Counted from the first letter of the stretch, positions 29,828 to 39,177 are shown. The stretch is DNA of 46,772 nt from QHXQ01 sp038322995 (GCA_038322995.1 JBBQGM010000037.1:1-46772), one strand, 5' to 3'. Notes: a model not told the origin generated them from the sequence alone. Numbers and translations are program-made.

Positions 29828-31939
29828 ATGTCCTGCATGCAAGTTCCACATAGCTCGGCCGCGCCCGGCCGCCGCATCGTCTTCAGTCTGCTTCTCTGCT
29901 GCCTCTGTGCCGGCGGCGTCGCCGCGCAGGATGGGCGCATCACCGGCACGGTGCGCAACCCGGCGAAAGCCGTGCTCGCCGGCGCAGCGGTCATGGCCAT
30001 CAATCAGGTCACAACCGTGCGCTCGACGACCCGCACGAACAGCGGCGGCTCGTTCTCGTTCAAGTTGCGGCCCGGCGCTTATCGCATCCTCGTCAGTGCG
30101 CCTGACCTGCAACGCTTCGACCGCGAGAACGTGCTGGTCGAGCCGGGCAAAGATGTAACGGTGGACGTGGAGTTGAAAGAGCCGGCGGTCAAGTTGCAAA
30201 AGTTCACTGATCCGGCGGACGAAGAGCGGCCGTCTGGCTACACAGGTGCCGCGAGTAGCCCCTCCGCCCCGCAGGTGGAACCCGGCCGGCGCGAAGTGCG
30301 CGACCGGTGGCGCATCGCCTTTCCCGAGTACGACCGCTACGGCGACTTTAATCGCGGGCGCGACATCCCCTTCCGCAAAGGCAAATGGTACAACCCTTAC
30401 GACCTCAATCTGATCAAGGGCGACTATCCTATCCTTGGGCAGCATATATTCTTGATCCTGTCGGGTGTGGACACGTTTGTCGTCCAGCAACAGCGCACGC
30501 CGATCCCGTCCAACGTCGGCAGCGCGCGGCCCGGCAGCGCCGAGTTCTTCGGCAAGCCGGAAGTGCTGGCCGTCAACCACATCGCGCAGTTCACTTTTGA
30601 GATGTTCAGCGGCGACTCGACATTCCGGCCACGCAGTTGGGCGGTTAAAATCTCGCCGACCTTCTCGTTGCCCAACTACGTGCGGGCGCGTGAGAATGGC
30701 GTCATCAACATAGACGTGCGGCGCGGCACACGGCGCAGGGATACGCAATTCTCGCTCGAAGATGCCTTCGGTGAAGTAAAGTTCGGCGATGTAAACGCGA
30801 ACTTCGACTTCGTCTCGGCGCGCGTCGGCATCCAGCCGTTTGTGTCGGATTCGCGCGGCTTTCTCTACAGCGACAACAATCTCGGCGCGCGTCTGTTCGG
30901 CGGCTTCCGTAACAACAAGTTTCAGTTCAACGCCATCGCCTTTGCGCAGCTTGAGAAGGATACGAACAGCGGGCAGAACCGCTTCGACCTGCGGCCGCAA
31001 CGTGTGTACATGGCCAACCTCTTCAAGCAGGACTTGTTCCGCCACGGTTACACCGGCCAAGTGGTCTTCGCGTTCAATAACGACCGCCGCTCGGTCGAGT
31101 ACGACCGCAACGGTTTCCTCGTCCGGCCCGCGCTCATCGGCGATTTTCGCCCGCACACGATCAACGTCGCCTACATCGGCTTGAACGGCGACGGGCATCT
31201 CGGCCGCATCAATTTAACGAACGCTTACTATTTCGCCTTCGGGCATGACGACCGCAACCCGATTGCCGGCCGCCGGCAGACCATCCGCTCGAACATGGCG
31301 GCGGTCGAAGCCTCAATTGATAAAGATTTCTTCCGCTACCGGGCATCGATCTTTTTCGCGCAGGGCGATAAGAACCCGACGGACAACAAGGCCACCGGCT
31401 TCGATGCCATCCTCGATGACCCCAATTTCTCCGGCGGGCAGTTCTCTTTCTGGAATCGCGTCGGCATCCCGCTGACGGGCGCAGCGGTCGGCTTAGTGCA
31501 ACCGAACTCCCTGTTGCCCAGTCTGCGCAGCAGTAAGACACAGGGGCAGGCGAACTTCGTCAATCCCGGTATCTTTATCTACAACGTGGGTGTCGATATA
31601 GACGTGACGCAACGCCTCAAGGCCATCTTCAACGCAAACTATCTGCGCTTCCATCGCACCGAATCGCTTGAATACCTGATCTTCCAGAATCGCATCCGGC
31701 ACGACATCGGCTTTGATTTGAGCGTGGGCGTCACCTATCGCCCGCTGCTCACCAACAACATTCAACTGACGTTCGGCGCTTCAACCTTGAAGCCCCGGCG
31801 CGGCTTCCGCGACATCTATACCGACCGCACGCGCAACTGTCCGCCCAACGTGTCCGACTATTGCACGTCGGACAATGTGGTCATCAACCCGAACAAGCCT
31901 TTATACGCGCTCTTCGGTCAGGTGAAGTTTATTTTCTAA
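29828..31939 (+). CDS. Outer-membrane beta-barrel protein with N-terminal carboxypeptidase-regulatory-like domain
   Basis: 703 residues. The signal peptide ends near GGVAAQ. Residues about 35-125 form a CnaB/carboxypeptidase-regulatory-like domain (GRITGTVRNPAKAVLAGAAVMAIN, GGSFSFKLRPGAYRILVSAPDLQ). From about residue 180 to the end there are many alternating amphipathic strands with aromatic girdles, ending in LYALFGQVKFIF, which has the terminal Phe of a BAM-recognised barrel. There is no TonB box, no plug domain that I can recognise and no CxxCH. GAGG upstream of the ATG is a good ribosome binding site. The gene is followed after about 130 nt by the decahaem cytochrome gene on the same strand. 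Outer-membrane location is well supported. A conduit for the cytochrome is inference; a substrate porin is the alternative. Confidence 0.82.
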   Translation: MSCMQVPHSSAAPGRRIVFSLLLCCLCAGGVAAQDGRITGTVRNPAKAVLAGAAVMAINQVTTVRSTTRTNSGGSFSFKLRPGAYRILVSAPDLQRFDRENVLVEPGKDVTVDVELKEPAVKLQKFTDPADEERPSGYTGAASSPSAPQVEPGRREVRDRWRIAFPEYDRYGDFNRGRDIPFRKGKWYNPYDLNLIKGDYPILGQHIFLILSGVDTFVVQQQRTPIPSNVGSARPGSAEFFGKPEVLAVNHIAQFTFEMFSGDSTFRPRSWAVKISPTFSLPNYVRARENGVINIDVRRGTRRRDTQFSLEDAFGEVKFGDVNANFDFVSARVGIQPFVSDSRGFLYSDNNLGARLFGGFRNNKFQFNAIAFAQLEKDTNSGQNRFDLRPQRVYMANLFKQDLFRHGYTGQVVFAFNNDRRSVEYDRNGFLVRPALIGDFRPHTINVAYIGLNGDGHLGRINLTNAYYFAFGHDDRNPIAGRRQTIRSNMAAVEASIDKDFFRYRASIFFAQGDKNPTDNKATGFDAILDDPNFSGGQFSFWNRVGIPLTGAAVGLVQPNSLLPSLRSSKTQGQANFVNPGIFIYNVGVDIDVTQRLKAIFNANYLRFHRTESLEYLIFQNRIRHDIGFDLSVGVTYRPLLTNNIQLTFGASTLKPRRGFRDIYTDRTRNCPPNVSDYCTSDNVVINPNKPLYALFGQVKFIF

Positions 31940-32066
31940 TTGAGACCGAAGCAGCAGCCCGGTCGCTCAACAATTAACCTTGCGCCGGGCACTGACGGTT
32001 CACACAGAGTTTCATTGTCGTAGTTTATCCAGCCGCCCTTGGGTGGGCCCCGATCAGGAGAGAGTT

Positions 32067-35000
32067 ATGCGCAGTTTCGGACTCATGGAACGCTTCAAGT
32101 TGCTACTCATCATCGGCACTTGTGCGCTAATCAGCGCGCTCGCCTTAAGCGGCGCACGCTCGTCCGCCAACAGCAACAGCGCGCCGGCCACTGAGCGCAC
32201 TGCGCCCGGCAACGCACCACGCGCGCATACCAAGCCGATGATCGCCGCGCCGCCAGCAACTACGCCCGCGCAGGCGAACGCCACTGCGCCGGAAGGCTGT
32301 GTCACGTGTCACGGCAGCACCGAGCCGATGCACATGACCGATAACGGCAAGCTGACGCCCGACGGCAAAGATGGGCAGGGACTGACCTGCACATCCTGCC
32401 ACGGCGGCAACCCGGCGGCGAAGACCGCCGTGGAAGCCCATGTGCAGCCGCAACATCCTGAATGGTGGCAGTATAAAGGCAAGGAGACGAGTGCCAGCCC
32501 CGAACGCCTGAACGCACGGATGAATCAAGAGAGTTGGGAGTATGTCCGCTTCAATAATCCGGGCGATCTGCGGGTGACGCAAAAAACTTGCGGCGAATGC
32601 CACTCGCAAGAGGTGTCGGCGAACGAGACGAGCATGATGCGGCACGGCGCATTCCTCTGGGGCGCGGCGCTCTACAACAATGGGCAATTTCCGTTCAAAG
32701 ACACGCGCTATGGCGAGAGCGTCAGCCCTGACGGCGGCCCGGAACGGCTCATCCAGGTGCCACAACCGACGCTTGAGCAGGAACTGCAAAAGGGTTGGCT
32801 CACCTTCCTCGATCCGCTGCCCCGTTGGGAAATTTCGCAACCGGGCAACATCCTGCGCGTCTTTGAGCGCGGCGACAAGGGTCGCCTCGAAGTCGGGATA
32901 CCGAACAGGGACGACGACCCCGGCAAACCAACCAAAGGCTTGAGCGCCCGCGGCCTCGGCACGCAGCAGCGCACCGACCCCGTCTATCTTGGGCTACAAA
33001 AGACACGCCTACTCGAACCGACGTTGAATCATCTCGGCACGAACGATCACCCCGGCGACTTCCGTTCGTCCGGTTGCACGGCCTGTCACGTCATCTATGC
33101 GAACGACCGTAGCCCGGTCAACTCGGGCCCCTATGCACAGTTCGGCAACCTGGCCAACACGCAGACCGGCGACACCACGATCCCGCGCGGCGAACCGGGC
33201 CATCCGATCCGGCACACCCTGACAAGCGCCATCCCGACCTCGCAGTGCATGGTCTGCCACATGCACCCCGGCACAAACATGGTTGCCACTTATACGGGCA
33301 TGCTCTGGTGGGATAACGAGACCGACGGCGACAAGTTCTATCGCAAAGAACAGCATGAGGCATCTGAGGACGAGCAACAGTACAAGCTCGACCGCAACCC
33401 TGAAGCGTCCTCGCTACGCGGACTGTGGTCTGAATTCAAAGACCCAGAGCGCGTCTCACCTGATGATTTCCTCGTCAAGTCCGGCGAGCCGGAGGGCGAA
33501 CTTAACAAGTCGCTAAAGAACATTCAAATTGCGGACTATCACGGCCACGGCTGGCTCTTCCGCGCCGTCTTCAAACGCGACCGGCAGGGTAATTTCATCG
33601 ACTCTTATGGCCGGCCCGTGAAGAACGTCACGGCCGCCAAACTCGGCCGCGCCGTCGCCTACGACGACCCAGACCCGCTCTCCAACAAAATCACCGGCAA
33701 GCCCGGTCAGCCCGTCCACCTCAAGGACATACACCTTGAGAAAGGCATGCACTGTGCCGATTGCCACTTCCGGCAAGACGCGCACGGCACTGGCATTATC
33801 TACAACGAACCGCGCGCCGCCATCGAGATCAACTGCACCGATTGTCACGGCACGATCCAGGAGCGCGCGAAACTGTTGACCACAGGTCCGGCTGCCGGTC
33901 AAGGCATCAAGAACGATCAACTTGTTGACGAAGACAAGGGGCGCAATCTGCGTGCGCCGCGCAGCGGCCAGAAAGACATCTCGCGCAATCTCTACGCACG
34001 CGACCCAAGCGGGGCCAAGATTCCCCTCTTCGAGCTTGCGCCCGACGTAGCGAAGACCGCGACCGCGAAGCCGCTCGTCAAAACCTACAAGGATGATAAG
34101 GGCGTCGAGCAGAAGAGCGAGTTCAGTCACGGCGAGGTCATTCAGAACTCGCTTGTCGAGCCGGGCCGCTGGTGGCGCGTCAAGCAGACGCGCGACACCA
34201 TCGATCCTAAATCGCCCGACTACAACGAACTGTCGCGCTACGCCAAGACCATCCAGAAAGACAACAAGACGTGGGGCGACGTGCCGGCCGACGAAGCGCA
34301 ACTCGCGCACGCCGATAATCAGATGACCTGCTTCGCCTGTCACTCGTCGTGGATGACAAGCTGCTTTGGCTGTCACCTCTCGATGAAGGCGAACAAGAAG
34401 ATGCGCAACCGGCACAACGAAGCCACCGAGTCGCGCAACTTCACAACCTACAATTTCCAGGTTATCCGCGACGATGTCTTCATGCTCGGCAAAGACGGCA
34501 CGACGACGGGCCATCGTGTCGCGCCTGTTGCGTCGCGCTCGGCCGTGCTCGTCAGTTCGCAGAACCAGAGCCGCGAGTGGATTTACTCGCAACAGCAAAC
34601 TGTCTCGGCCGAAGGCTACGCCGGGCAAGCCTTCTCCACGCATGTGCCGCACACCGTCCGCGCCGTCGAAACCAAAGGCTGCTCCGATTGTCACGTCTCG
34701 GAACAAAAGGATAACAACGCCGTGCTGGCGCAGCTTATGCTGCAAGGCACGAACTTCGTCAACTTCATGGGCCGCTACGTCTATATCGCCGCCGAAGAAG
34801 CGCTCGAAGCTGTGCCCGTGACTGAGCGTGAAGAACCGCAGGCCGTCATCGGCAGCACGCTCCACAAACTCGCCTACCCCGCCAACTACGAGAAGTTCGT
34901 TAAGGGCGGGCGCAAGCTGTCGGAATTCTACGAGCACGTCGGCAATCCTGAAGTGCTGGGCGTACAAGTGCGCGGCGAGTACGCTTACGTCGCCGCGGGC

Positions 35001-36248
35001 GAAGGCGGCTTGCGCGTCTACGACGTAGCCCAGATCGATAACAAGGGCTTTAGTGAGCGCATCTCAACCGCGCCCGTCTCGCGCTTCGGGCAGAAGTTCT
35101 ACGTCAAGACGAAGTACGCGACAGCCGTCGCCGCGCCCACCACGCTCGGCGTCGATCCGGCGCGCACGCACAATCCCGTGAATCAGGAGCAGCCGATCCA
35201 CTTGCTCTATGCGTTCCTTTATGTCGTGGACAAATACGAAGGTCTCATCCTCGTCAACGCCGCAACGCTCCTTGATGGCGACCCGCTCAACAACTATCTG
35301 AAACGCGCGCTCACGTGGAATCCCGACGGGGTGCTCAATGAAGCAAACAACATCGTCATCGCCGGCACGCATGCCTATATCACGACTAACAAAGCGCTCG
35401 TCATCGTGGACATAGACAAGCCGATGGAGCCTAAGGTCGTCAAGACCATTCCGTTACGCGAACCGAAGGCCGTGCAGGTGCAATTCCGCTATGCCTTCGT
35501 CGCCGACGAGGACGGCTTGCAGGTCGTGGACATCACCCGCCCCGCAGACGCGCACTTAGTTGAAGGCGCGGAAGTAAAACTGAATCACGCGCATGATGTC
35601 TACGTCGCGCGCACTTATGCTTACGTCGCCGACGGCAAAGACGGCATCGCGATCATCAACGTCATGCAGCCCGAAAAACCTGTCCTCGATCAGATGTTCA
35701 ATGCCGACGGGCAGTTGAACGACGTGCATCAGGTCAAGGTAGCGATGACGAACGCGAGCCTCTACGGCTACGTCGCCGACGGCGCGAACGGCATGCGCAT
35801 CCTGCAATTGACCGATCCGGAAACGATGCCGACCTTCGCCGGCTTCAGTCCCCGGCCCGAGCCTAAGCTGATCTCGACTTACAAGACCAAGGGGCCGGCC
35901 ATCGCCATCTCCAAGGGTCTCGACCGCGACCGCGCCGTGGACGAGAGCGGCAACCAATTGGCCGTCTTCGGCCGCCGGGGCGCGCGGCCCTTCAACCTGG
36001 CCGAGATGCAGCAAATGTACATGCGCGACGGTCAGCTTTTCACCGTCACCGACACACCGAATACGCCCGCGCAGCCGTTCAAGACGGCCGCGAACTCAGC
36101 CACCAACGCCGACCAATCCGGTCTCTCGCTGAACGCGCTGCTCCCGCTCCCGCGCACGACAGGCACGCAGGCGCTAGTCTGCGGCGGCTTCGGATTATTG
36201 TTTATTGTGGTCGGCTGGCGCAGACGGCGGCGAGTGAAGCAGAGTTAA
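32067..36248 (+). CDS. Decahaem cytochrome c with LVIVD beta-propeller and C-terminal sorting-like tail
   Basis: About 1393 residues. I use the ATG at 32067: GGAGAG lies five bases upstream and a signal peptide follows (LLLIIGTCALISALALSGA). The frame is open to 31980. Ten CxxCH motifs lie in the first two thirds (CVTCH, CTSCH, CGECH, CTACH, CMVCH, CADCH, CTDCH, CFACH, CFGCH, CSDCH). The last third holds six to seven LVIVD-type repeats (GEYAYVAAGEGGLRVYDV, HAYITTNKALVIVDID, YAFVADEDGLQVVDI, YAYVADGKDGIAIINV), which build a beta-propeller. The C-terminus is LPRTTG, a hydrophobic helix (ALVCGGFGLLFIVVG) and WRRRRRVKQS, like a sortase-type anchor signal. Most likely an exported, surface-associated electron-transfer protein working with the barrel upstream. 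Enzyme activity cannot be excluded. Confidence 0.9.
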   Translation: MRSFGLMERFKLLLIIGTCALISALALSGARSSANSNSAPATERTAPGNAPRAHTKPMIAAPPATTPAQANATAPEGCVTCHGSTEPMHMTDNGKLTPDGKDGQGLTCTSCHGGNPAAKTAVEAHVQPQHPEWWQYKGKETSASPERLNARMNQESWEYVRFNNPGDLRVTQKTCGECHSQEVSANETSMMRHGAFLWGAALYNNGQFPFKDTRYGESVSPDGGPERLIQVPQPTLEQELQKGWLTFLDPLPRWEISQPGNILRVFERGDKGRLEVGIPNRDDDPGKPTKGLSARGLGTQQRTDPVYLGLQKTRLLEPTLNHLGTNDHPGDFRSSGCTACHVIYANDRSPVNSGPYAQFGNLANTQTGDTTIPRGEPGHPIRHTLTSAIPTSQCMVCHMHPGTNMVATYTGMLWWDNETDGDKFYRKEQHEASEDEQQYKLDRNPEASSLRGLWSEFKDPERVSPDDFLVKSGEPEGELNKSLKNIQIADYHGHGWLFRAVFKRDRQGNFIDSYGRPVKNVTAAKLGRAVAYDDPDPLSNKITGKPGQPVHLKDIHLEKGMHCADCHFRQDAHGTGIIYNEPRAAIEINCTDCHGTIQERAKLLTTGPAAGQGIKNDQLVDEDKGRNLRAPRSGQKDISRNLYARDPSGAKIPLFELAPDVAKTATAKPLVKTYKDDKGVEQKSEFSHGEVIQNSLVEPGRWWRVKQTRDTIDPKSPDYNELSRYAKTIQKDNKTWGDVPADEAQLAHADNQMTCFACHSSWMTSCFGCHLSMKANKKMRNRHNEATESRNFTTYNFQVIRDDVFMLGKDGTTTGHRVAPVASRSAVLVSSQNQSREWIYSQQQTVSAEGYAGQAFSTHVPHTVRAVETKGCSDCHVSEQKDNNAVLAQLMLQGTNFVNFMGRYVYIAAEEALEAVPVTEREEPQAVIGSTLHKLAYPANYEKFVKGGRKLSEFYEHVGNPEVLGVQVRGEYAYVAAGEGGLRVYDVAQIDNKGFSERISTAPVSRFGQKFYVKTKYATAVAAPTTLGVDPARTHNPVNQEQPIHLLYAFLYVVDKYEGLILVNAATLLDGDPLNNYLKRALTWNPDGVLNEANNIVIAGTHAYITTNKALVIVDIDKPMEPKVVKTIPLREPKAVQVQFRYAFVADEDGLQVVDITRPADAHLVEGAEVKLNHAHDVYVARTYAYVADGKDGIAIINVMQPEKPVLDQMFNADGQLNDVHQVKVAMTNASLYGYVADGANGMRILQLTDPETMPTFAGFSPRPEPKLISTYKTKGPAIAISKGLDRDRAVDESGNQLAVFGRRGARPFNLAEMQQMYMRDGQLFTVTDTPNTPAQPFKTAANSATNADQSGLSLNALLPLPRTTGTQALVCGGFGLLFIVVGWRRRRRVKQS

Positions 36249-36274
36249 GCACAGCAAACGCAAGGGCAAGTCAG

Positions 36275-36308
36275 AAGGGCGCAGAGGTCAACCAACCTTT
36301 GCGCCCTT
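36275..36308. terminator. Hairpin terminator
   Basis: AAGGGCGCAGAGGT (36275-36288) pairs with ACCTTTGCGCCCTT (36295-36308) over a 6-nt loop, with one G-T pair. It lies between the convergent decahaem cytochrome and ferredoxin-MBL genes; CGCATTTTATT follows on the forward strand. Confidence 0.8.
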
Positions 36309-36318
36309 CGCATTTTAT

Positions 36319-37194
36319 TCACTTCGTCTGCATCCACTCGACACAGCGCGCCAGTTGTGCCCGCATTTCCGGCGCGGGCGCGTTATGAATGCGGCCGTGG
36401 CCGGGCAGCACCCACTCGAACTGATAATCGAGCAACCGGGCCATCGAGCGCGTCTGTTCGGGCCATGAGTACCAGCAGACGCTGCGGAAGGCGGTCAACG
36501 CCGCGCGCATGGGCGACCACGCGAGATGATCGCCGGTGAAAAGAAACTTGTCGCGGTAGTGCAGGACCATGTGCCCGCGCGTGTGGCCGGGTGTGGGAAT
36601 GATGGTTAGCTCGTCGTCGAGTTTGACCGCCTCCGTACCGGCGATGATGCGCTCAATGCCGTGCCGCGCGGCGTTGTCGTCCGCGTGCATGACGCGCGTG
36701 CAACCGAAGCGCCGGGCGTAGCGCGCATGCTCGGCGATGTCGTCACGGTGCGAGAGGAACATCGTCCGCACGCCGCCCAAGGCCCCGATCCGTTTGACTA
36801 ATTGCGCTGCATAGCGCGGCGAATCTACGAGCACATTGCCGCCCGCCGCCAGCGGCCGCACGATTAAATAGCTCCATGCGCCGTAGCTCTGCGCGGATGT
36901 GTAGCCACAAAAGTAGACGTTCTCCGCAATGTGCAATGGAAAGCCGTCGATGCCAATGCGCTTGTCTTGTTTCCCGGTTGTGCCGATGGAAGCGGTCGGG
37001 CACGCCACCAGCGCCATCAATGCGCGCCGCGTCTCCTCAGCCGTCGCCGGTTGCTGATAGACGCTCGTCTGCTCGCCGTGGGCGCGGAACACTGTGGGCG
37101 CGAGTTGGCGACATGCATCGCAGTCAATGCACGTCGAGTCAACGTAGAAATCGCCCGCCACGTTCTCCGGCAAGCGTAACGCAAGTTTGGCCAT
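36319..37194 (-). CDS. Ferredoxin / metallo-beta-lactamase-fold fusion protein
   Basis: About 291 residues. The N-terminal 70 residues are a small ferredoxin (VDSTCIDCDACRQLAPTVF ... ALVACPTASIG), with four Cys for one cluster. The rest is an MBL fold. The first metal motif is SHRDDIAEH instead of the usual HxHxDH. Later elements are present: TPGHTRGHMVLHY, LFTGDHLAW and VLPGHGRIH. The start is the ATG at 37194 (MAKLALRLPE); 37215 is also possible. I recall this HRDD variant and ferredoxin fusion as a recurrent subfamily of unknown reaction, related in layout to glyoxalase II/persulfide dioxygenase-like hydrolases. It converges on the decahaem cytochrome gene, so a redox-linked hydrolase is plausible, but there is no operon link. 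Confidence 0.82.
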   Translation of the reverse strand: MAKLALRLPENVAGDFYVDSTCIDCDACRQLAPTVFRAHGEQTSVYQQPATAEETRRALMALVACPTASIGTTGKQDKRIGIDGFPLHIAENVYFCGYTSAQSYGAWSYLIVRPLAAGGNVLVDSPRYAAQLVKRIGALGGVRTMFLSHRDDIAEHARYARRFGCTRVMHADDNAARHGIERIIAGTEAVKLDDELTIIPTPGHTRGHMVLHYRDKFLFTGDHLAWSPMRAALTAFRSVCWYSWPEQTRSMARLLDYQFEWVLPGHGRIHNAPAPEMRAQLARCVEWMQTK

Positions 37195-37396
37195 CAGGAT
37201 AAGTTTAAGATTCAATGTACCAAGTTCAAAATCTGAAGATGAACGCTCAGGGTCTAAACATACTCAGCAGCAGAAGCAAGACCCACGCAACCACACAAAC
37301 AGACCATGCACGGCGACGTAACCTGCGCTCGCGGCCGGCCGGACACTGCGCACAAAACCATGCCAGACAATAACAATCGCCTGCTACACTACACCT

Positions 37397-38881
37397 TCAA
37401 TCCGGTAACGGCTCACGTCGTCGCTGCACCTGCTTCCGCCGCAGCACGTACAGCAGACTGCCCGATGCGGCCATCAGCCCGGCGAGCCACAGTTGCCGCG
37501 CGTTCGTCGCAGTGTCGCGTAAAATTGCGAGCAGGACAACGACGATGACACAAAGCGGCGCGCACGCAACCAGGCAGAGGCCCACCGTGCCGCCGGGGAT
37601 GCGAAACGGCCGCGCCAGTTCCGGCTGCTGGCGACGCAGCACCATGAGCGCGACGAATTCAAGCGCGAGCGCAGCCGCGTACAGCAACACGTCGATGATC
37701 ACGATCTTGCCGAATGGCAACGCGGCGAAGAGGGCCGAGAGGGCGCACGAGACGACGAGCGCGGTGTGCGGCACACCTGTGCGCGTTGACGCCCGCGCGA
37801 ACACGGCGGGCAGCCAACCGTCGCGCGCCATCGCGTATGGCAGCCGGGAGACGTAGAGCACCTGGCTATTGAAGAGCGACCACGCCGAGAGCAGCGCCGC
37901 GACTGCGAGCGCCAGCCCCAACCAATGGCCGCCGAGCACCTCGGCGATCACGGGCCAGCCCGCCGCTTCACTCCACACCACCGGATCAACCGTCACGGCC
38001 ACGCCGATCAACACCGGCAGCAGATACGCCGCGACGGTCAACGGCAGCGCCAGCATGAGCGCGCGGGGGTAGTTGCGGCGTGGCTCGTTCACCTCACCGG
38101 CGAACGTCGAGACGTTATCCCAACCGAAGTAGTTCCAGAGCACGATGGCCAGTCCTTCAGCCAGCAAATGGGGACTGGCGCGCTGCGCCAGGCCGTGTCT
38201 GATCGCCGCGCCGCCCGCCGCGATTGTGCCCGTGTGCCAGAGGCCCACCAAGACCAGCACGACGAAGGGCGCGAGCACGAGCGCGATATTCCAGCCGGCA
38301 TTGAGGCCCACCGCCCGCGCTCCGCGCCAGTTAATCACGAGCGCGCCGGCGATGAGCGCAATCACGATCAGCCAGCGATACCAGAAGACCGGCTGCGTCA
38401 GGCCCGCGTTTTCGTCGAGCGTGAGGGCGGGGATGAAATACGCGAGGTAATCAACGAACAAGACCGGGTAGATCGCCATGTCCACGGCCGTATAGCAGAT
38501 CGTCCACCAGCCCTCTTGCGCGCCCCAATAATCGCCCAACGCGCGCCGCACCCAGACGTAGTAACCGCCCTCGGCCGGCAGCGCGCTCGCCAGTTCCGCG
38601 ACCATTAGAGCAATCGGCAGACTCCACAGCAACGGCGTCGCGATGATTAGTACGACGGCCCAGCCCGCACCGACCGCGCCGACTAGCGGCTCCAACCCGT
38701 AAGCCCCGCCCGACACCGTAAAGAAGATAAGGCAGACGAGGGCGAAGAGATTGAGTCGCCGCGCAGGTGGCAGGTTGACCGGGGGCGTGGACTCTGCCCC
38801 AGCAACCACCACGGCGGCGACAGAGGTCAATGGCGGGCGACACCTTTCACAAGCGGGATCAATAGCGCCGGCGCGGCGCAC
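37397..38881 (-). CDS. APC-superfamily amino-acid/polyamine permease
   Basis: Up to 494 residues with about twelve membrane helices. The first helix region carries the APC-type signature FTVSGGAYGLEPLVGAVG, the substrate-binding Gly-rich unwound segment. Helix 6 has the typical LWNYFGWDNVSTFAGEVNEPRRNYPRAL. These features fit a polyamine or cationic/neutral amino-acid importer or exchanger. No ATG start gives a full-length protein: the frame begins with GTG at 38881, and GTG codons near residue 24 are alternatives, so the N-terminal 25-35 residues are uncertain. It lies upstream of the ferredoxin-MBL gene on the same strand but separated by about 200 nt. Substrate unknown. Confidence 0.88.
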   Translation of the reverse strand: MRRAGAIDPACERCRPPLTSVAAVVVAGAESTPPVNLPPARRLNLFALVCLIFFTVSGGAYGLEPLVGAVGAGWAVVLIIATPLLWSLPIALMVAELASALPAEGGYYVWVRRALGDYWGAQEGWWTICYTAVDMAIYPVLFVDYLAYFIPALTLDENAGLTQPVFWYRWLIVIALIAGALVINWRGARAVGLNAGWNIALVLAPFVVLVLVGLWHTGTIAAGGAAIRHGLAQRASPHLLAEGLAIVLWNYFGWDNVSTFAGEVNEPRRNYPRALMLALPLTVAAYLLPVLIGVAVTVDPVVWSEAAGWPVIAEVLGGHWLGLALAVAALLSAWSLFNSQVLYVSRLPYAMARDGWLPAVFARASTRTGVPHTALVVSCALSALFAALPFGKIVIIDVLLYAAALALEFVALMVLRRQQPELARPFRIPGGTVGLCLVACAPLCVIVVVLLAILRDTATNARQLWLAGLMAASGSLLYVLRRKQVQRRREPLPD

Positions 38882-39024
38882 AGACCCGACGCCCTGGAAA
38901 TGAAGCTTTTAGGCTTGGGTTAAAGCTCCGCGTTCACAGCCAGCACGGCCAAAGATGAACACGCGAACTGCGTAGCAGTCGCATGTCTGGATGTAAAGAT
39001 AGCCGACTTACCGGCAATTTACGC

Positions 39025-39177
39025 TCAGATACGACCGAGTAATAACAGAATGATTACGATCAAGAGGATCAGCCCGATGCCCCCGGTCGGGCGATAGCCC
39101 CAACTACGACTGTGCGGCCACGTGGGTAATGCGCCAAGCAGCAACAGAATCAAGATAATAAGTAGAATCAGACCCAT
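39025..39177 (-). CDS. DUF3309-like small hydrophobic protein
   Basis: A 50-residue protein, MGLILLIILILLLLGALP, then a short aromatic loop (TWPHSRSWGYRPTGG), then a second hydrophobic run (IGLILLIVIILLLLGRI). This two-helix hairpin is typical of the DUF3309 family. The ATG at 39177 is preceded by GGAGAGGAGA, an excellent ribosome binding site, so I reject the longer frame to 39285. It is monocistronic between the acyl-CoA synthetase and permease genes. Function unknown; members are found widely in bacteria and are thought to sit in the membrane. Confidence 0.85.
   Translation of the reverse strand: MGLILLIILILLLLGALPTWPHSRSWGYRPTGGIGLILLIVIILLLLGRI

Noticed and set aside
29777..31198. 473-residue reverse-strand open frame across the barrel gene
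   Set aside because: Antisense to a well-supported signal-peptide/CnaB/barrel protein; composition (many Val, Arg, Asp, His) has no recognisable motif.
31980..32066. 29-residue N-terminal extension of the decahaem cytochrome
   Set aside because: The ATG at 32067 has a strong GGAGAG site and begins a normal signal peptide.
33513..34967. 484-residue reverse-strand open frame inside the decahaem gene
   Set aside because: Antisense to a region encoding several CxxCH motifs; no domain features of its own.
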